DNA of 64,000 bases from Liolophura sinensis (taxonomy: Eukaryota > Mollusca > Polyplacophora > Chitonida > Chitonidae): positions 64,771,249 through 64,835,248 of the forward strand of contig NC_088295.1 in NCBI RefSeq assembly GCF_032854445.1, in the 5' to 3' direction. Position 1 is the first letter of the stretch; each line of letters opens with the position of its first letter. Both the position numbers and the translations under genes were made by a program. The notes under the pieces were generated by a model. That model did no database searches and was not told where the DNA came from. It saw nothing but the letters and a program-made list of their open reading frames with translations. This document shows, one piece after another, positions 11,951-22,268 of this stretch.

Positions 11951-12195
11951 AGAACACTGTAACCCGTGAGATCAACGCTTGGCGTTATCCATTAGAACAA
12001 TGTACCCCGTGAGATCAGCGCTGTGCGATATCCATTAGAACGCTGTAACCGTGAGATCAACATTGTGTGATATCAACAAGAACACTGTCTTCCTTGAGAT
12101 GTGACATCCATTAGGACACTGTGAGGATCAGTAAGACCGACGTTATGTGATATCAAGTGTATAAACTATAACTCATGAGATCAACTAGAACAATC
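11951..12195. repeat. Minisatellite, unit about 43 bp, right part
   Basis: Continuation of the 10.93-kb array, with units AGAACACTGTAACCCGTGAG, ATCAACGCTTGGCGTTATCC and later variants. Degeneracy increases to the right. Confidence 0.85.
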
Positions 12196-12549
12196 CACCA
12201 GTAATCAGTTTTCTAACACTCAAGTTCTTAATTTTATATCGGTATGTTTTTTTTCTTGATTCTTGCAGTTGGGCGAAAATAGTACGGTAGGTGTTTATTT
12301 GAGATTTGCCTACAAAGTAGCATATTAACATTTTCTTTTTTCGTTGAGATGATGCAGCAGTAAATAGTCTTAACATCAGTGCACGTCAGATTATTAGTAT
12401 TAGTTACATATTTATCAATACTCACATTTCAGGCTGGAAAGAATGTTTTGTTGTTTATAACCAGCTAGCCAAAAGCATGTATAGAATCCGGGTTAACAAC
12501 CAGGATTAAATTGTTTCGTATGCTCAACATTTTCATACCCAGGTGTCAA

Positions 12550-12658
12550 CGGACGAAACCTGCGACCATCCCCAGATTATCGTCAGACTTTCCTATCTAC
12601 GACCGGAGTGAGAGGCTCTTGAGTCATTGGCTAACCACTAGGTCACGGGGGCCTCATG
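12550..12658 (-). mobile_element. SINE A fragment (5' half)
   Basis: Reverse orientation. GCGACCATCCCCAGATTATC, TACGACCGGAGTGAGAGG and TCACGGGGGCC match the complement of the A central part and head, with internal deletions. Confidence 0.5.
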
Positions 12659-12744
12659 ATTTTTGTAATCATGTTGATAACCATGATAGTCTATATGCAT
12701 GAATGTAACCAACCTTGTTAGAGTATAGAATTGAACGTTATAAA

Positions 12745-13245
12745 TCAGTTGTGCCAGTGTATGTCGTGGGTTTTGTTCATGTATTGTATGGCGTCAGTAT
12801 TATCAGCTTTGCCAGTGTACTGGTGTCAGTGTTGTGAGCTTTACCAGTGTATTGTTGTCAATGCTGTGAGCTTTGCAAGTATACTGGTGTCAGTGTTGTA
12901 AGATTTGTGTACATTAGTGTATGTCTCAGTTTTGTATACCAGTACCACGTTCACGTGCAAGTGTTGGTGTCTGTATCGGAGTTCGTGTTGTTTTCATTGT
13001 CGACAGTTTCATTAATGTCAATATGCCTGCTTTTTGTCAGTGTTGATGTACATGTGTCAGTGTTAATTTTGTTACCGTACAGAGTTCAGTGTCATCTGCT
13101 TTGTTAACGTACAAAGGACAGTGTCATCTGATTTCTTAACGCACAGAGGTCAGTGTCATCTGATTTCTTAACGTACAGAGGTCAGTGTCATCTGCTTTGT
13201 TAATGTACACGGGTCAGTGTTACCTGCTTTGTTAAATTTTTGTTG
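12745..13245. repeat. Degenerate minisatellites, unit about 32-45 bp
   Basis: The left part repeats CAGTGTTGTGAGCTTTGCCA and TGTACTGGTGT. The right part (about 13075-13235) repeats TTAACGTACAGAGGTCAGTG followed by TCATCTGATTTC, four to five times. The 86-codon ORF at 12847 is a translation of the array. Confidence 0.8.
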
Positions 13246-13249
13246 TGTT

Positions 13250-14320
13250 CAATCCTTCCATAATTAAATACAAGTATAACTTTTGAAACAAAAAAGAATA
13301 AGAAAAACTCATCTGCACCGTGCCCAATTTATTTTCAGCCTACCAAGAGATTGGTAATGTGGGTCTTTGTACGGTAAACTAGCAATCTTTGTCGTTTACC
13401 TGTCGTTTACGTTTACATCCTTTTCATGTGCAGAAAACAAATACAATATACATCACCTTTATGCATTCTGCTTTGTTGAGCAGATTTAAAAGACTTAATT
13501 TTGAAGATAAATTCGCAAGGTATCAGGATATTTCCTTCGAAGTTTAATTAGTAAATTACCATGCACTTTATTTAAATATCGATTTCGTTAATGTTTTGTA
13601 TTAAGGCTTTATGTTGAAATTGCCGGCATTTTGCAATCACATATACACGAAACACATCTGAGTATTGTGTAGAGCCGGAGACGAGTCACCTGACAGATTA
13701 TATCAGTGAAACTACTTCAGACATCTGTCTATATGATATTTATATTACGTCATTCTGCGTCTGTTAAAGAAAGTCTCAATGTGCTAAAACGGTCCTCACA
13801 AAGACTGAATCGTCGTTATAAGAGTTCGCCATAGACGTATCTCCAAAGATAATTATTCATTTGTTCACTATCTGTACCCACTTTTAAGAAGTCCAATGAT
13901 CCACGAAAGCATTCGACCATCGAAATAAACACTCACCTATCATATAGCCACAATATGGCAGTTCAGTTGTTCTCAGTCTGTACTCACCGTTTAAGAACAA
14001 GCAACCCCTGCTGCAGTTTCGCCCATTGATTTTTCATTGAGATAAGTGACTTAAGTGACTTTAAAGGCTGGAATCTTTGTTTTAGTTGTTTTTGGTGTCG
14101 GTGGAGAATTTGGTTGAACTTTGTCTCGAAACCATATTTTTCATCGAAGGATAAGTGTTTTTCTTTAGCATGATTCTTGACATGTTTGCTTTAGTGCACT
14201 TAGATGGCGATTCGTCTTGAAATTTCTTTAGCAAAGTGGTTTTCCGATTATCACTGAGGTGTCACCCATGTAACTGGTTGACAATTCATATATACCAGAG
14301 CAAATCTCGACACAAGGTCT
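13250..14320. other. No recognisable feature
   Basis: No supported exon, RNA gene or repeat family member in this kilobase. Confidence 0.45.
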
Positions 14321-14321
14321 C

Positions 14322-14424
14322 ACTTGCACGAAACGTTAAGAGCACTTAACTACCATGGAAACCAGAACTGTAAGCATTACGTCGCCATGGTAATTACGTG
14401 TACTTTTAGAGGGCATCGTACAAG
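14322..14424. mobile_element. Hairpin MITE (ACTTGCA family), diverged copy
   Basis: The left end is ACTTGCACGAAACGTTAAGA. The right end (TACTTTTAGAGGGCATCGTA then CAAGG) is its imperfect complement. The centre has CTACCATGGAAACCAG and CGCCATGGTAATTACGTG. It belongs with the copies at 30664 and 46973. Confidence 0.65.
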
Positions 14425-14514
14425 GGTGCCCTGGATTTTATATCTGTACATCAAAACAACACTTCAACAATTTCCAGACGATCTGAATTTAAGAACTCGG
14501 GAGACTTTTTATCA

Positions 14515-14740
14515 AACCTGGGTCGGGTCATACAAAGACTTTATTTATTAAAATGGCCCTTGTTGATGCCTCGCTTGGCGCTCAGCACTGACTGAGAGGC
14601 TAGAGCAATGAAACAGGGCTGTTTAGCCCGGTGTCAGTATAGTGTGACTGGGTGGGGTGTCATATCTGGTGTCTTCGCTATGATACTTCAATGGCGGCAT
14701 GGACTCGTCCTGCCACAAGAGGCCACAGTATGTGTATACA
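14515..14740 (+). mobile_element. SINE family C-like copy
   Basis: The box B-like segment ACCTGGGTCGGGTCATAC at the left is followed by CTCGCTTGGCGCTCAGCAC, CCCGGTGTCAGTATAG, GGGTGGGGTGTCAT and TGATACTTCAATGGCGGC. Same subfamily as the copies at 1070 and 39245. Confidence 0.7.
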
Positions 14741-16415
14741 CACCCAAGACCCAAGCATCCATTCAAAGATTCTTTGAGAAGTCATGATGTGATACCGCAT
14801 AAAGTATAATGTAGTTACAATGTTACAGTACGTGATCAGTCATGTTCATTGAAATTATCATAAACGTTACACTCCCATTAACACGACCTATGTTACACGT
14901 TAATCATAGACTTCAAGGCCCCTAAACAAATGAGTTCGCGTGCTTTGATACAGAATTTTCAGTGGTTTTGAACGAATGGAGATTTTGTTGTAGCCGAATG
15001 ATTTTTGTGTGAATAGAGCACTCTTTGTACCGATCATGCATTAATATAGTATCAAATCTTTTATCCTGCAACTATCGTTGCGTTTCTGTCTAGCAACTAT
15101 CATTACGGGTTAATGAATATTGTGCGCGTGCGCAGCATGAAAACTAGTGTAGTATTTTAGGACTGGTTTAAGAGTCCTGAACAGGCCAATCACCAGTAAA
15201 AACCACACTACGATTCTAATTTTTTTTTAAATCACGATAGAAAACAACGCCTATGGCCTCCACAAAAGTACGCCCATAGTATCAGTAGGCCTATCTGATC
15301 ATATTTTACTCTGTCATGCTGATCAAGTAAAGAATTCATGACGAGACAGGACGCTACTACCATGAGCGCAGCCCAAAAGCCACCGCTTCGGCTCAGACCC
15401 AAGGGCAATAACAGTCCCTGCCAGGCTACCTGTTCATACTTGTATTAGAATATGTTCACATTTCGTTATGCATCGGTACATGGCAGTTTGTGTCTGAACA
15501 AGACATCTTAGGAGTTTTACCTACTCGTCTTGATACAGACTTTGAATTGTCTCCATTTAAAGCCCTTAGTCGTTACTGTAAATCGCGAACACATTCGCCA
15601 GAAGAAGAACGCTTATATAAGCTGTCACTTAACATACAAATTATTTCTGTTCACTGGCGTCAGTAGGCCAACGGGTAGCAGTGATTCCAAATGTTAATAT
15701 AAAGCAAATCTTCCAAAGACCTTGGTTGTAGTTTACGAAATCATAAAAGAAGAACAACAAACAAGACTTCTTAGTTAAGAAGATCGTACACACGTCAAAA
15801 AGATTGGATAATATTGTAGGTCTAGGTTATGTTTAGCCTACAGATAACTAGAAAAGATTCTCATCCAACCATGTTGAAGATCCCGATGTATACTACTCCA
15901 TTGTATTTACAGAATCTACTGCAGGGCTAAAACAGAGTCATTTAAAATGACAATTGATGAGATACAAAATCTGTTTTTTAGAATATACACTATTGGCAGT
16001 CCGATTTAAATTCAGTCTGATTTAAAAGTTGGTGTTCGATGAGTTTGTGTGCGTTTGTTATACTGAAAAATTAAAACCAAATGTCAATAGCTTTTTTCAC
16101 TCCCTTCATCTCCCTTATTTAGTCCACCTTAATTCCCCTGTTGTGTATGAGAATGTGCGTGATTGAAGAGCCACTTCATCCTAAAAGAACATCTGGGTTA
16201 TCTGTATACATGCATATAGTGTGACCCAGATTCGGCGGAGGTCAATGGTTGACAACTCCCTCCAATTATACACTGCCTGCTACGCAGCAAGCTTGATGTT
16301 TACGGACAGGTCATGACTTGAACGACATTTACCAAGCATCAGCGGTAAACCACTAACATTCAGCTATGACATGTAAGAATCGTGTATGGTTTATGGGTCA
16401 TACTTCTGTATAACC
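14741..16415. other. No recognisable feature
   Basis: Unique-looking sequence. I checked both strands for spliced coding segments and saw none with credible composition and splice sites together. Confidence 0.4.
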
Positions 16416-16417
16416 GG

Positions 16418-16770
16418 CTGGTAGAGCGTCCGCTTCGGAAGCGGTAGACCCAGGATCAATCCTGGATCAAGTCACACCTAAGACTTTAAAGTTGTAACTT
16501 CCTCGGTTGGCGTTCAGCATAAAGGGGAAAGTGCAACGACTGGTTGACCCATATCAGTATAATGGCTCGGGTGGGATGACTTACTTGCCTTCGGTTAGGC
16601 GTTTCAGCACCAGATTCGGAAGCAGCACCAGATAAAAGAGCGTTGGAAATCCGCCCTGCAACAAGGAGGCGCATTACATGCACTCTAAGGATTCGTTCGT
16701 CGTGATATGACTGAAACATTGTTAAGTACGAGGTTAAACCCCAAGCACTCACTCACCCACTCACTCATAC
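16418..16770 (+). mobile_element. SINE family C, full-length copy
   Basis: The tRNA-like head has a box A-like CTGGTAGAGCGTCCGCTTCG, an anticodon-arm-like GCGGTAGACC and a box B-like GATCAATCCTGGATC. The body contains GGTTGACCCATATCAGTATA, GAAATCCGCCCTGCAACAAG, CTAAGGATTCGTTCG and AAACCCCAAGCACTCACTCA. The tail is (CACT)n. The 88-codon reverse ORF at 16486 lies wholly inside it. Confidence 0.85.
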
Positions 16771-17092
16771 ATCTATAGGCTGGGCAGTGTCTTGCTAAAA
16801 AGCTCTAATGATATAGTTTGGCAGTCAGTGTGGAATGTCCGAAACTTTGATAACAAGATGTTAACCCTTATAAACGGCGAGTAACAAACTATACAGTATG
16901 TATACAATCGCAACCCATCAGCAGGCGGGAAAGACGTAGTCTTACTTGACGCCACCTGAATTCGCTATTTACAGCTGATTTCATTTTAACGTTGGTCTTT
17001 GATCTTGGAGACCAGCTCGAGAATAAACGTGAGGCCGACGAAATTATAGCTAGCATATTTGTACAGGTCTGTACTGTCACAGGATATATATT

Positions 17093-17160
17093 ATAAATGC
17101 CTGAGGCATAACTCCAAGAAAATACTATAAATGCCTGAGGCACCACTCCAAGAAAAGTAT
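17093..17160. repeat. 34-bp unit tandemly duplicated upstream of the EF-hand exon
   Basis: ATAAATGCCTGAGGCATAAC plus CTCCAAGAAAATACT is followed at once by a near-identical second copy at 17127. CCTGAGG is palindromic. It lies about 180 bp upstream of the acceptor at 17338, in either intron or 5' flank. Confidence 0.85.
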
Positions 17161-17345
17161 ACATACCGCTAAGGTTAAGTGACTCCATCGTAGTGATGTA
17201 CAAATTTCGGAACCAAGGTGGAGTCAAGTAGGACTTAGGAAATACCGAAAGCTACAGAAGGCTATTGATCAGAGAAGGTATGTTTTGGACAAATGTCGTC
17301 TGCTAATTCAGCATTTCTGTCTTCTCGTTTTCCCCCAGGAAACAT

Positions 17346-17927
17346 ATGGATAAACCAACCGATGAGGTGAATTATGAAGTTCTCGAAAGAAAATGGCGAA
17401 GTTTCTTCCGTTTCCTGGACGTCAACGACGACAAGTCGGTCAGCGAGGACGACTTTCGAAATATCGCCGAGAGATTGATCTCAGCCTATCAGGTAACAGG
17501 AAACCGAGCGATGGACATTCGACAGGCCCTCAAGGGCTGGTGGAACGTGTTCAAAATGGAGGTGGGGAGCGCAAGGAACATTGCCACGGAAGAGGAGTAC
17601 GTCCGTGCCGTTAAGTCTTTGTTCATGGAGAACAGGCCGGTGTTTCTGGCACATACAAAGGAGCTGGCGGACAGCATGCACGACGCTATAGACGTGGACG
17701 GTAACGGAGTGATAACCAGAGGCGAATACATTAAGATGTTCGCCATTATGGGCGTACAAAATACAGGCTATATAGGCCGGGTGTTCGACTGCTTAGACCT
17801 GGACAAGAGTGGGGTCATCGACCGCACCGAGTTCCGGAGAGCAATGGTAGAGTTCAACTTTAATGACAGCGAGACTGATAATAAAGGATACCTGTTCAAT
17901 TTTCCCCAAAACAATAACTCGCCATAG
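17346..17927 (+). CDS. Sarcoplasmic/calexcitin-like EF-hand calcium-binding protein
   Basis: A 193-residue acidic cytosolic protein of the four-EF-hand superfamily that includes invertebrate sarcoplasmic calcium-binding proteins and calexcitin. These buffer calcium or sense it. Loop 1 (residues 25-36, D-N-D-S-S-D at the coordinating positions) is usable. The loop 2 region (around 70-84) is degenerate, as is common in the family. Loops 3 (D116-E127) and 4 (D151-E162) are textbook loops with Glu at position 12. The C-terminus YLFNFPQ matches the typical YLF ending. The coding part is one exon. An acceptor (TTTTCCCCCAG) ends at 17338, and the frame is open back to it, with K-H before the first Met. 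The start at 17346 is therefore either real or internal to a longer protein begun at 3214. A paralogue lies 7.7 kb downstream on the same strand. The exact subfamily (SCP versus calexcitin-like) is not settled. Confidence 0.88.
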   Translation: MDKPTDEVNYEVLERKWRSFFRFLDVNDDKSVSEDDFRNIAERLISAYQVTGNRAMDIRQALKGWWNVFKMEVGSARNIATEEEYVRAVKSLFMENRPVFLAHTKELADSMHDAIDVDGNGVITRGEYIKMFAIMGVQNTGYIGRVFDCLDLDKSGVIDRTEFRRAMVEFNFNDSETDNKGYLFNFPQNNNSP

Positions 17928-18416
17928 ATATGTGAGCGCTATCTTTGAATGAGTTAGTCTGTTTTTGCTGTATGGTTAAATAGCATTCATGCAGTCAAAT
18001 CCATTCCATCTGCTCTCAGAAAGCAAATGTGTACCGTTTTGTACACATGTGTTTGAGTAGCCCCCGGTGTAAATTGTATCAAAGGTACACAGTTTTGCAC
18101 ACATTAAATATGTAGGCACATAAGGATAATGCATGCAAGGTACACAATAATGCTCCTGTGCAAATTCTTTACAATTGACGTGTGTCGATGGTACACATCT
18201 TGAGTATTATTTGTACACAATTGCTTTCAGACAGTATGTTTAATAGATACGAATAGTTTGTATGTGACCCTAGTACCGCGGCGCAATTACTGTGTAAGGT
18301 ACAGATGCTGTGTAACGAATTCTCTGTATGGCATGTATGATACACATTTACCGGGATAAACCACAGACTTTGATTTGTTTCTGACAAACTTTCTCACGTG
18401 TGGAAACACAAATAAA
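17928..18416 (+). other. 3' untranslated region of the EF-hand gene with poly(A) signal
   Basis: After the TAG stop comes an AT-rich stretch with repeated GGTACACA/TGTACACA motifs (near 18030, 18080, 18140, 18190 and 18300). The first AATAAA downstream is at 18411-18416. The UTR extent is inferred from that signal only. Confidence 0.45.
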
Positions 18417-18719
18417 ATATACATCAAAAGGCTGTGAATTAAGAGAAAAAAAAAAACGTTGGAGTAGTTCTGGTACAAGCGATTTTACAACAAAAAACAT
18501 TGGTCAAAGAGTGGAAAAAGTATCTTTGTAACTGTCGTCAAAGTTCTCTGTATTCTGTTCTCTTAATGTTATTCTTATAAGTTTACTTTTATACATATTT
18601 TCTGTAAATAAGTATTCTGATATGTACCAAATTTTGGCTCCAAATACTCGGTAAGGAGTGCCTGGGTAGAAATGACGAGCACATTAATGGCATTGTATCA
18701 TTTGTAGGTACATGTATAT

Positions 18720-19047
18720 ATGTGAGTGAGTGTTTGGGGTTTAACTTTACAATTTTTCAGTCATATGACGACAAAGGAGTTCTTAGAGTGATGTATGTAT
18801 AACGTTCACCTTTGTTGCAGGGCGGATTTTCACCGCTCTTTTATTCAGCTTATCGAAGGCCCCACCCGAGCGGGCCATTATACTGATTCGGGTCAACCAG
18901 GCGTTGCACTATCCCCTTAATGCTGAACGCCAAGCGAGGAAGTTACAACCTCTTCTTTCAAGGTCTTAGATGTGACCCGACCCAGGATTGACCCTGGACC
19001 TACCTCTCCCGATGAGGACGGTGTACCGACTGAGCTGTCGGGGCTGG
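18720..19047 (-). mobile_element. SINE family C, full-length copy
   Basis: Reverse orientation. GTGAGTGAGTGTTTGGGGTT is at the left (tail side). CATATGACGACAAAGGAG, GTTGCAGGGCGGATTTTC, GGGTCAACCAGGCGTTGCAC and AACGCCAAGCGAGGAAGTTA follow. The tRNA-like head CCAGGATTGACCCTGGACC to GTACCGACTGAGCTGTCGGG lies at the right. Confidence 0.87.
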
Positions 19048-20039
19048 TAAATATAAATGCAAGTGAATGCACATGAACATAGAATCACATATACGTATAG
19101 CCTTCTTATCATAAGTTTAAGACACAAAACGTATAAAAACATGTCTCGGCTTGGTAATGAATTCGCTTCATCTAGTAATGGAATTGTCATCAGTTAAGTG
19201 TTTACTATTGCATGGAATTGAGAAAATTTTTTAACTGAGGAGGTTATTACATCGATACGTTATCTAAACCTCCCCATTTCCTTTTCCTCCTAGACTACCC
19301 CTTTTCTTTGCAATGATTTTGGTACTAATGGCATGGTAGAAAGGAAGGGATACCATATAGTATACATCGAACATATTCTGACTTCAAGACTTCTGCTGTA
19401 TTGAGCGCTAAAGTCGCTTAATCTCTAGCACCGTGACATCATTACAACACTTCTCTCCCCGACGATTTTGATGAAACTTACCATACATTGTACATCTTGC
19501 CTATCATCTGGACTTGTGCATGCTTAAGTTTAATGTATTCAGACTTTGTCCATGCAAATCTTCCAATGAAGAGTGAAAGTGAAATGTAGCATCACCTAAA
19601 CTTGTGCACGCTTGTTTAATTACAATCGGGTAATTATTTTCATAATTACTCTTGTTCAGGTGCTTAGTGCAATAATAAAGTTTCCAATGTACAATAGTGC
19701 AATAATGGATTTTTTGTCCTTCTCAAATATTGCACAAATTTTCCTGAAACTTTGTGTATATCTTTTACATCATCTTAATATCTACATGCTTAATAATAGT
19801 GAGAGTGTGATTATTTTTGGAAATTTTGGGTGATGGAAGGCGTGTATTGAGAACATCCGGATTCCAGTTTATCATTCATTAAAAAGGAAGCTGGCAGAAG
19901 CTGAGTAGACAAGACATACGAGACGTGGGTTCAGTTTGACAGGAAAATTGGGGATTCCTTTCCAGGAGCCTTGTTAAGCGGTCGAAAATGTTGTGAAAAC
20001 ACCTTTCTTCCACCGAGATGATCTTTATATAGAACATTC
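19048..20039. other. No recognisable feature
   Basis: AT-rich sequence. The 73-codon ORF at 19612 has hydrophobic, low-complexity content and no family signature. Confidence 0.45.
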
Positions 20040-20118
20040 TGCCACAGGTGGGAAAGTTCATGAGTAACTTGCCAACGTTTGGTGGTTTGCCCCTGACTCT
20101 CCGGTTTCCTCCACACAT
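20040..20118 (+). mobile_element. SINE B-type fragment joined to SINE A
   Basis: GTGGGAAAGTTCATGAGTAA, CTTGCCAACGTTTGGTGG and CTCTCCGGTTTCCTCC match the B body in plus orientation. It abuts the A copy that begins near 20120, so this is a B-A composite. Confidence 0.6.
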
Positions 20119-20119
20119 T

Positions 20120-20314
20120 GGATTCTCAGGAGCCTTTCGCCAATGCGGTCGCTGTGAGTTCAAGCCCAGCTCATGCTGTGCAGGTCTGGCAGCAACCTGC
20201 AGATGGTCGTGTGTCTCCCGGGCCCTGCCCGGTGTCCGCCCACCATGCTGCTGGCCGCCGTCGTATACGTGAAATATTCTTGAGTACAGCGTAAAACACC
20301 AATTAAATAAATAA

Positions 20315-20385
<71 letters not shown>

Positions 20386-20415
20386 ATACATAAATAAATA
20401 CATAAATAAATAAAT
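20120..20415 (+). mobile_element. SINE family A with expanded (AAAT)n tail
   Basis: Contains CAGGAGCCTTTCGCCAATGC, GGTCGCTGTGAGTTCAAGCC (box B-like), GGCCGCCGTCGTATACGTG, AAATATTCTTGAGTACAGCG and AAAACACCAATTAAATAA. The tail has grown to about 27 AAAT units at 20303-20415. The 250-codon reverse ORF over this region is the translated tail (YLFI repeats) plus SINE body, not a gene. Confidence 0.9.
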
Positions 20416-20539
20416 ATTCACAGCCATAGTTTTAGTGAAAACGTTTTGAGTATCAAGCGCTGAATAACCATCAAATTTCCTCAAACTTTGCCCGATTTTT
20501 TCTAACCATATATTGCTGGACGTTACCATATAAATGATC

Positions 20540-20598
20540 AGAAATATTCTTAATTGAACATACGGTGCACAACACCAGTCAAATAAATAAATATATAA
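20540..20598 (+). mobile_element. SINE A tail fragment
   Basis: AGAAATATTCTTAATTGAAC followed by ACAACACCAGTCAAATAAAT is a short tail remnant. Confidence 0.55.
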
Positions 20599-20599
20599 A

Positions 20600-21205
20600 A
20601 CAATCAAATGAGTCATTGCGTTATCACTCATCCTTTTCTGTACTATCGCTCATCCTTCTCTGTCATCACTTGTTGTTTAATATGTCATCACTTGTTCACC
20701 AAGGTGTCATTACTCATTTGTTCTCGACACGATATGGCTGAAATTGTGTGGAAGTAAGGCATGATCATTCATTCATTCAATCATTCAAATTATTGCTTAT
20801 TTGTAGCATCAAAATACCAGTGTTGTTTATTTTTTATCTTTGTAACTCACACGTGAACACGCATCCTAATGCACTCCCAAGCGCAACGAAAACATTTAAT
20901 TAAATTTCCATCTTTGGTGGACAAGACGTCTTGGAAACCAACAGCACGCAGTATCACTGACTAGTATGATTCTTGGCCAAAGCAAGAAATACAGGTGTGA
21001 GGGGCGTATTCACTCGTAATACATGTAAGGTACAGCTCGGTAGATGTCATTTAACGAGGGCAATATACGAAATGTTTAGCAAAATAGATCAGTCCAAATG
21101 CAATCAAATTTATGCTATTACTTTAGAGTAGCCCCAAATAATTACACTGTTAAGAGAAAGTGTCAAAGCTACCAGAAAAACTAGGGTCAGATGTAACCCT
21201 GATAT
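20600..21205. other. No gene; short TCATCACTTGTT repeats at left
   Basis: 20625-20720 has five loose copies of TATCRCTCATCCTTYTCTGT or TGTCATCACTTGTT. The rest has no recognisable feature. Confidence 0.4.
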
Positions 21206-21592
21206 TCACTGAACCATGTATACGTGCACGTGCGCATATAGACATGCATGTATGAAGTCAAATAAAATGCGGGTTTATGCATGCATATTTCTTCATTTCC
21301 TTTTTTATTACTTAGTTACCTTATACCGTATTTCTGAGCGTTCTGCAGTTTGGCTTTGCTTTTGTATTTGCAACGTTTATATACACGAACCAAGAGATCC
21401 GGGATACCTGATATCAACTATGCCGTCTTGGAAAAGAAATGGAGGTTGTTTTATCGATTTTTGGATTTCGACAAAGATCAATGTATAAACGAGGACGACA
21501 TAGGTCGCATGTGCCAAAACATTTATCAAGTTTATAATTTACCACCTGCAAAGCGGAAGGAGATTCGACAGGCTCTCAACGCGTGGTGCCGT
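21206..21592 (+). pseudogene. Truncated duplicate of the second EF-hand paralogue
   Basis: From about 21206 this stretch is near-identical to 24866-25248, noncoding flank included (CGCATATAGACATGCATGTA, AAATAAAATGCGGGTTTATG). The coding part matches the paralogue from RLYTRTKRSG through EF loop 1 (D-D-D-C-N-D) to RQALNAW. It then breaks off into a G-rich tract (21595-21618) and never reaches loops 2-4. The proximal acceptor TTTCCAG of the intact copy is TTTGCAA here, so that splice site is lost. An alternative acceptor at TTCTGCAG remains. Without the C-terminal half it cannot form the four-EF-hand fold. The high identity means a recent duplication. Confidence 0.85.
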
Positions 21593-21620
21593 TGGGGGGT
21601 GGGGAGTGGGGGGGGGGTCT
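21593..21620 (+). repeat. G-rich tract, possible G-quadruplex
   Basis: Runs of six, four and ten G with one to three bases between them. The tract lies exactly where similarity to the paralogue ends. Confidence 0.75.
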
Positions 21621-21707
21621 CACGCGACCCTGAAAATTAGTGTTGACCTACCCCATGAATAAGGGTGACATAAACCTAAAATCTAGGGTTACTCGGCACC
21701 ATTAAAT

Positions 21708-22052
21708 AGAGTGAGTGAGCAAGTGAGTGCTTGGGGTTTAACGCCGTACTTTTTTTCAACAATTTTTCAGACATATGACGACGAAGGAATCCTTAGAGTG
21801 TATGTAATGTGCCTCCCTGTTGCAGGACGAATTTCCACTGCTCTTTTATCTAGTGCTGCTCACTGAGACGACTTACCGAAGGCAAGTAGGCCATCCCGTT
21901 GGGGCCATTATACTGATAAGGGTCAACCGCAAAGCGAGGAAGTTAGAGCTTCCTCTTTTTAGGGTTTTAGGTGTGACTCGACTCAGGATTGACCCTGGAT
22001 CTACGGTTTCTGAAACGGACGCTCTACCATTTGTATTATCGGGGTCTCTGAT
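21708..22052 (-). mobile_element. SINE family C, full-length copy
   Basis: GAGTGAGTGAGCAAGTGAGT tail at the left, then TTTTTCAGACATATGACGAC, GAATCCTTAGAGTGTATGTA, CTCCCTGTTGCAGGACGAAT and CGCAAAGCGAGGAAGTTAG. The tRNA-like head (GGATTGACCCTGGATCTACG, GACGCTCTACCATTTGTATT) is at the right. Confidence 0.87.
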
Positions 22053-22268
22053 CTACTGATGTAAATTTTACAAATGGGAAAACTTGCCTGTGTTGCAGCC
22101 CTAAAAATGAGGGTCCCAAACATATAGGGTCAGCGTTTCAACCCTAAAAATCTGTCTTGTTTAGAACAATGACCGTTGTTGTTAGCGTCAAACAATTCGA
22201 CCCTTATTTTCCGATCCTATATTTCAGGGTCAGTTTGCCTGCAACCCTGAAAAACTGAGTCGAGCTGA

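Noticed and set aside
10930-12195. Regular 43-bp repeats as a CRISPR array
   Set aside because: The genome is a eukaryote. Units are contiguous and diverged, with no unique spacers and no cas genes. It is a minisatellite.
19879-20631. 250-codon minus-strand ORF with a YLFI repeat
   Set aside because: It is the complement of a SINE A body plus its (AAAT)n tail. The tetranucleotide has no stop in this frame. There are no conserved domains.
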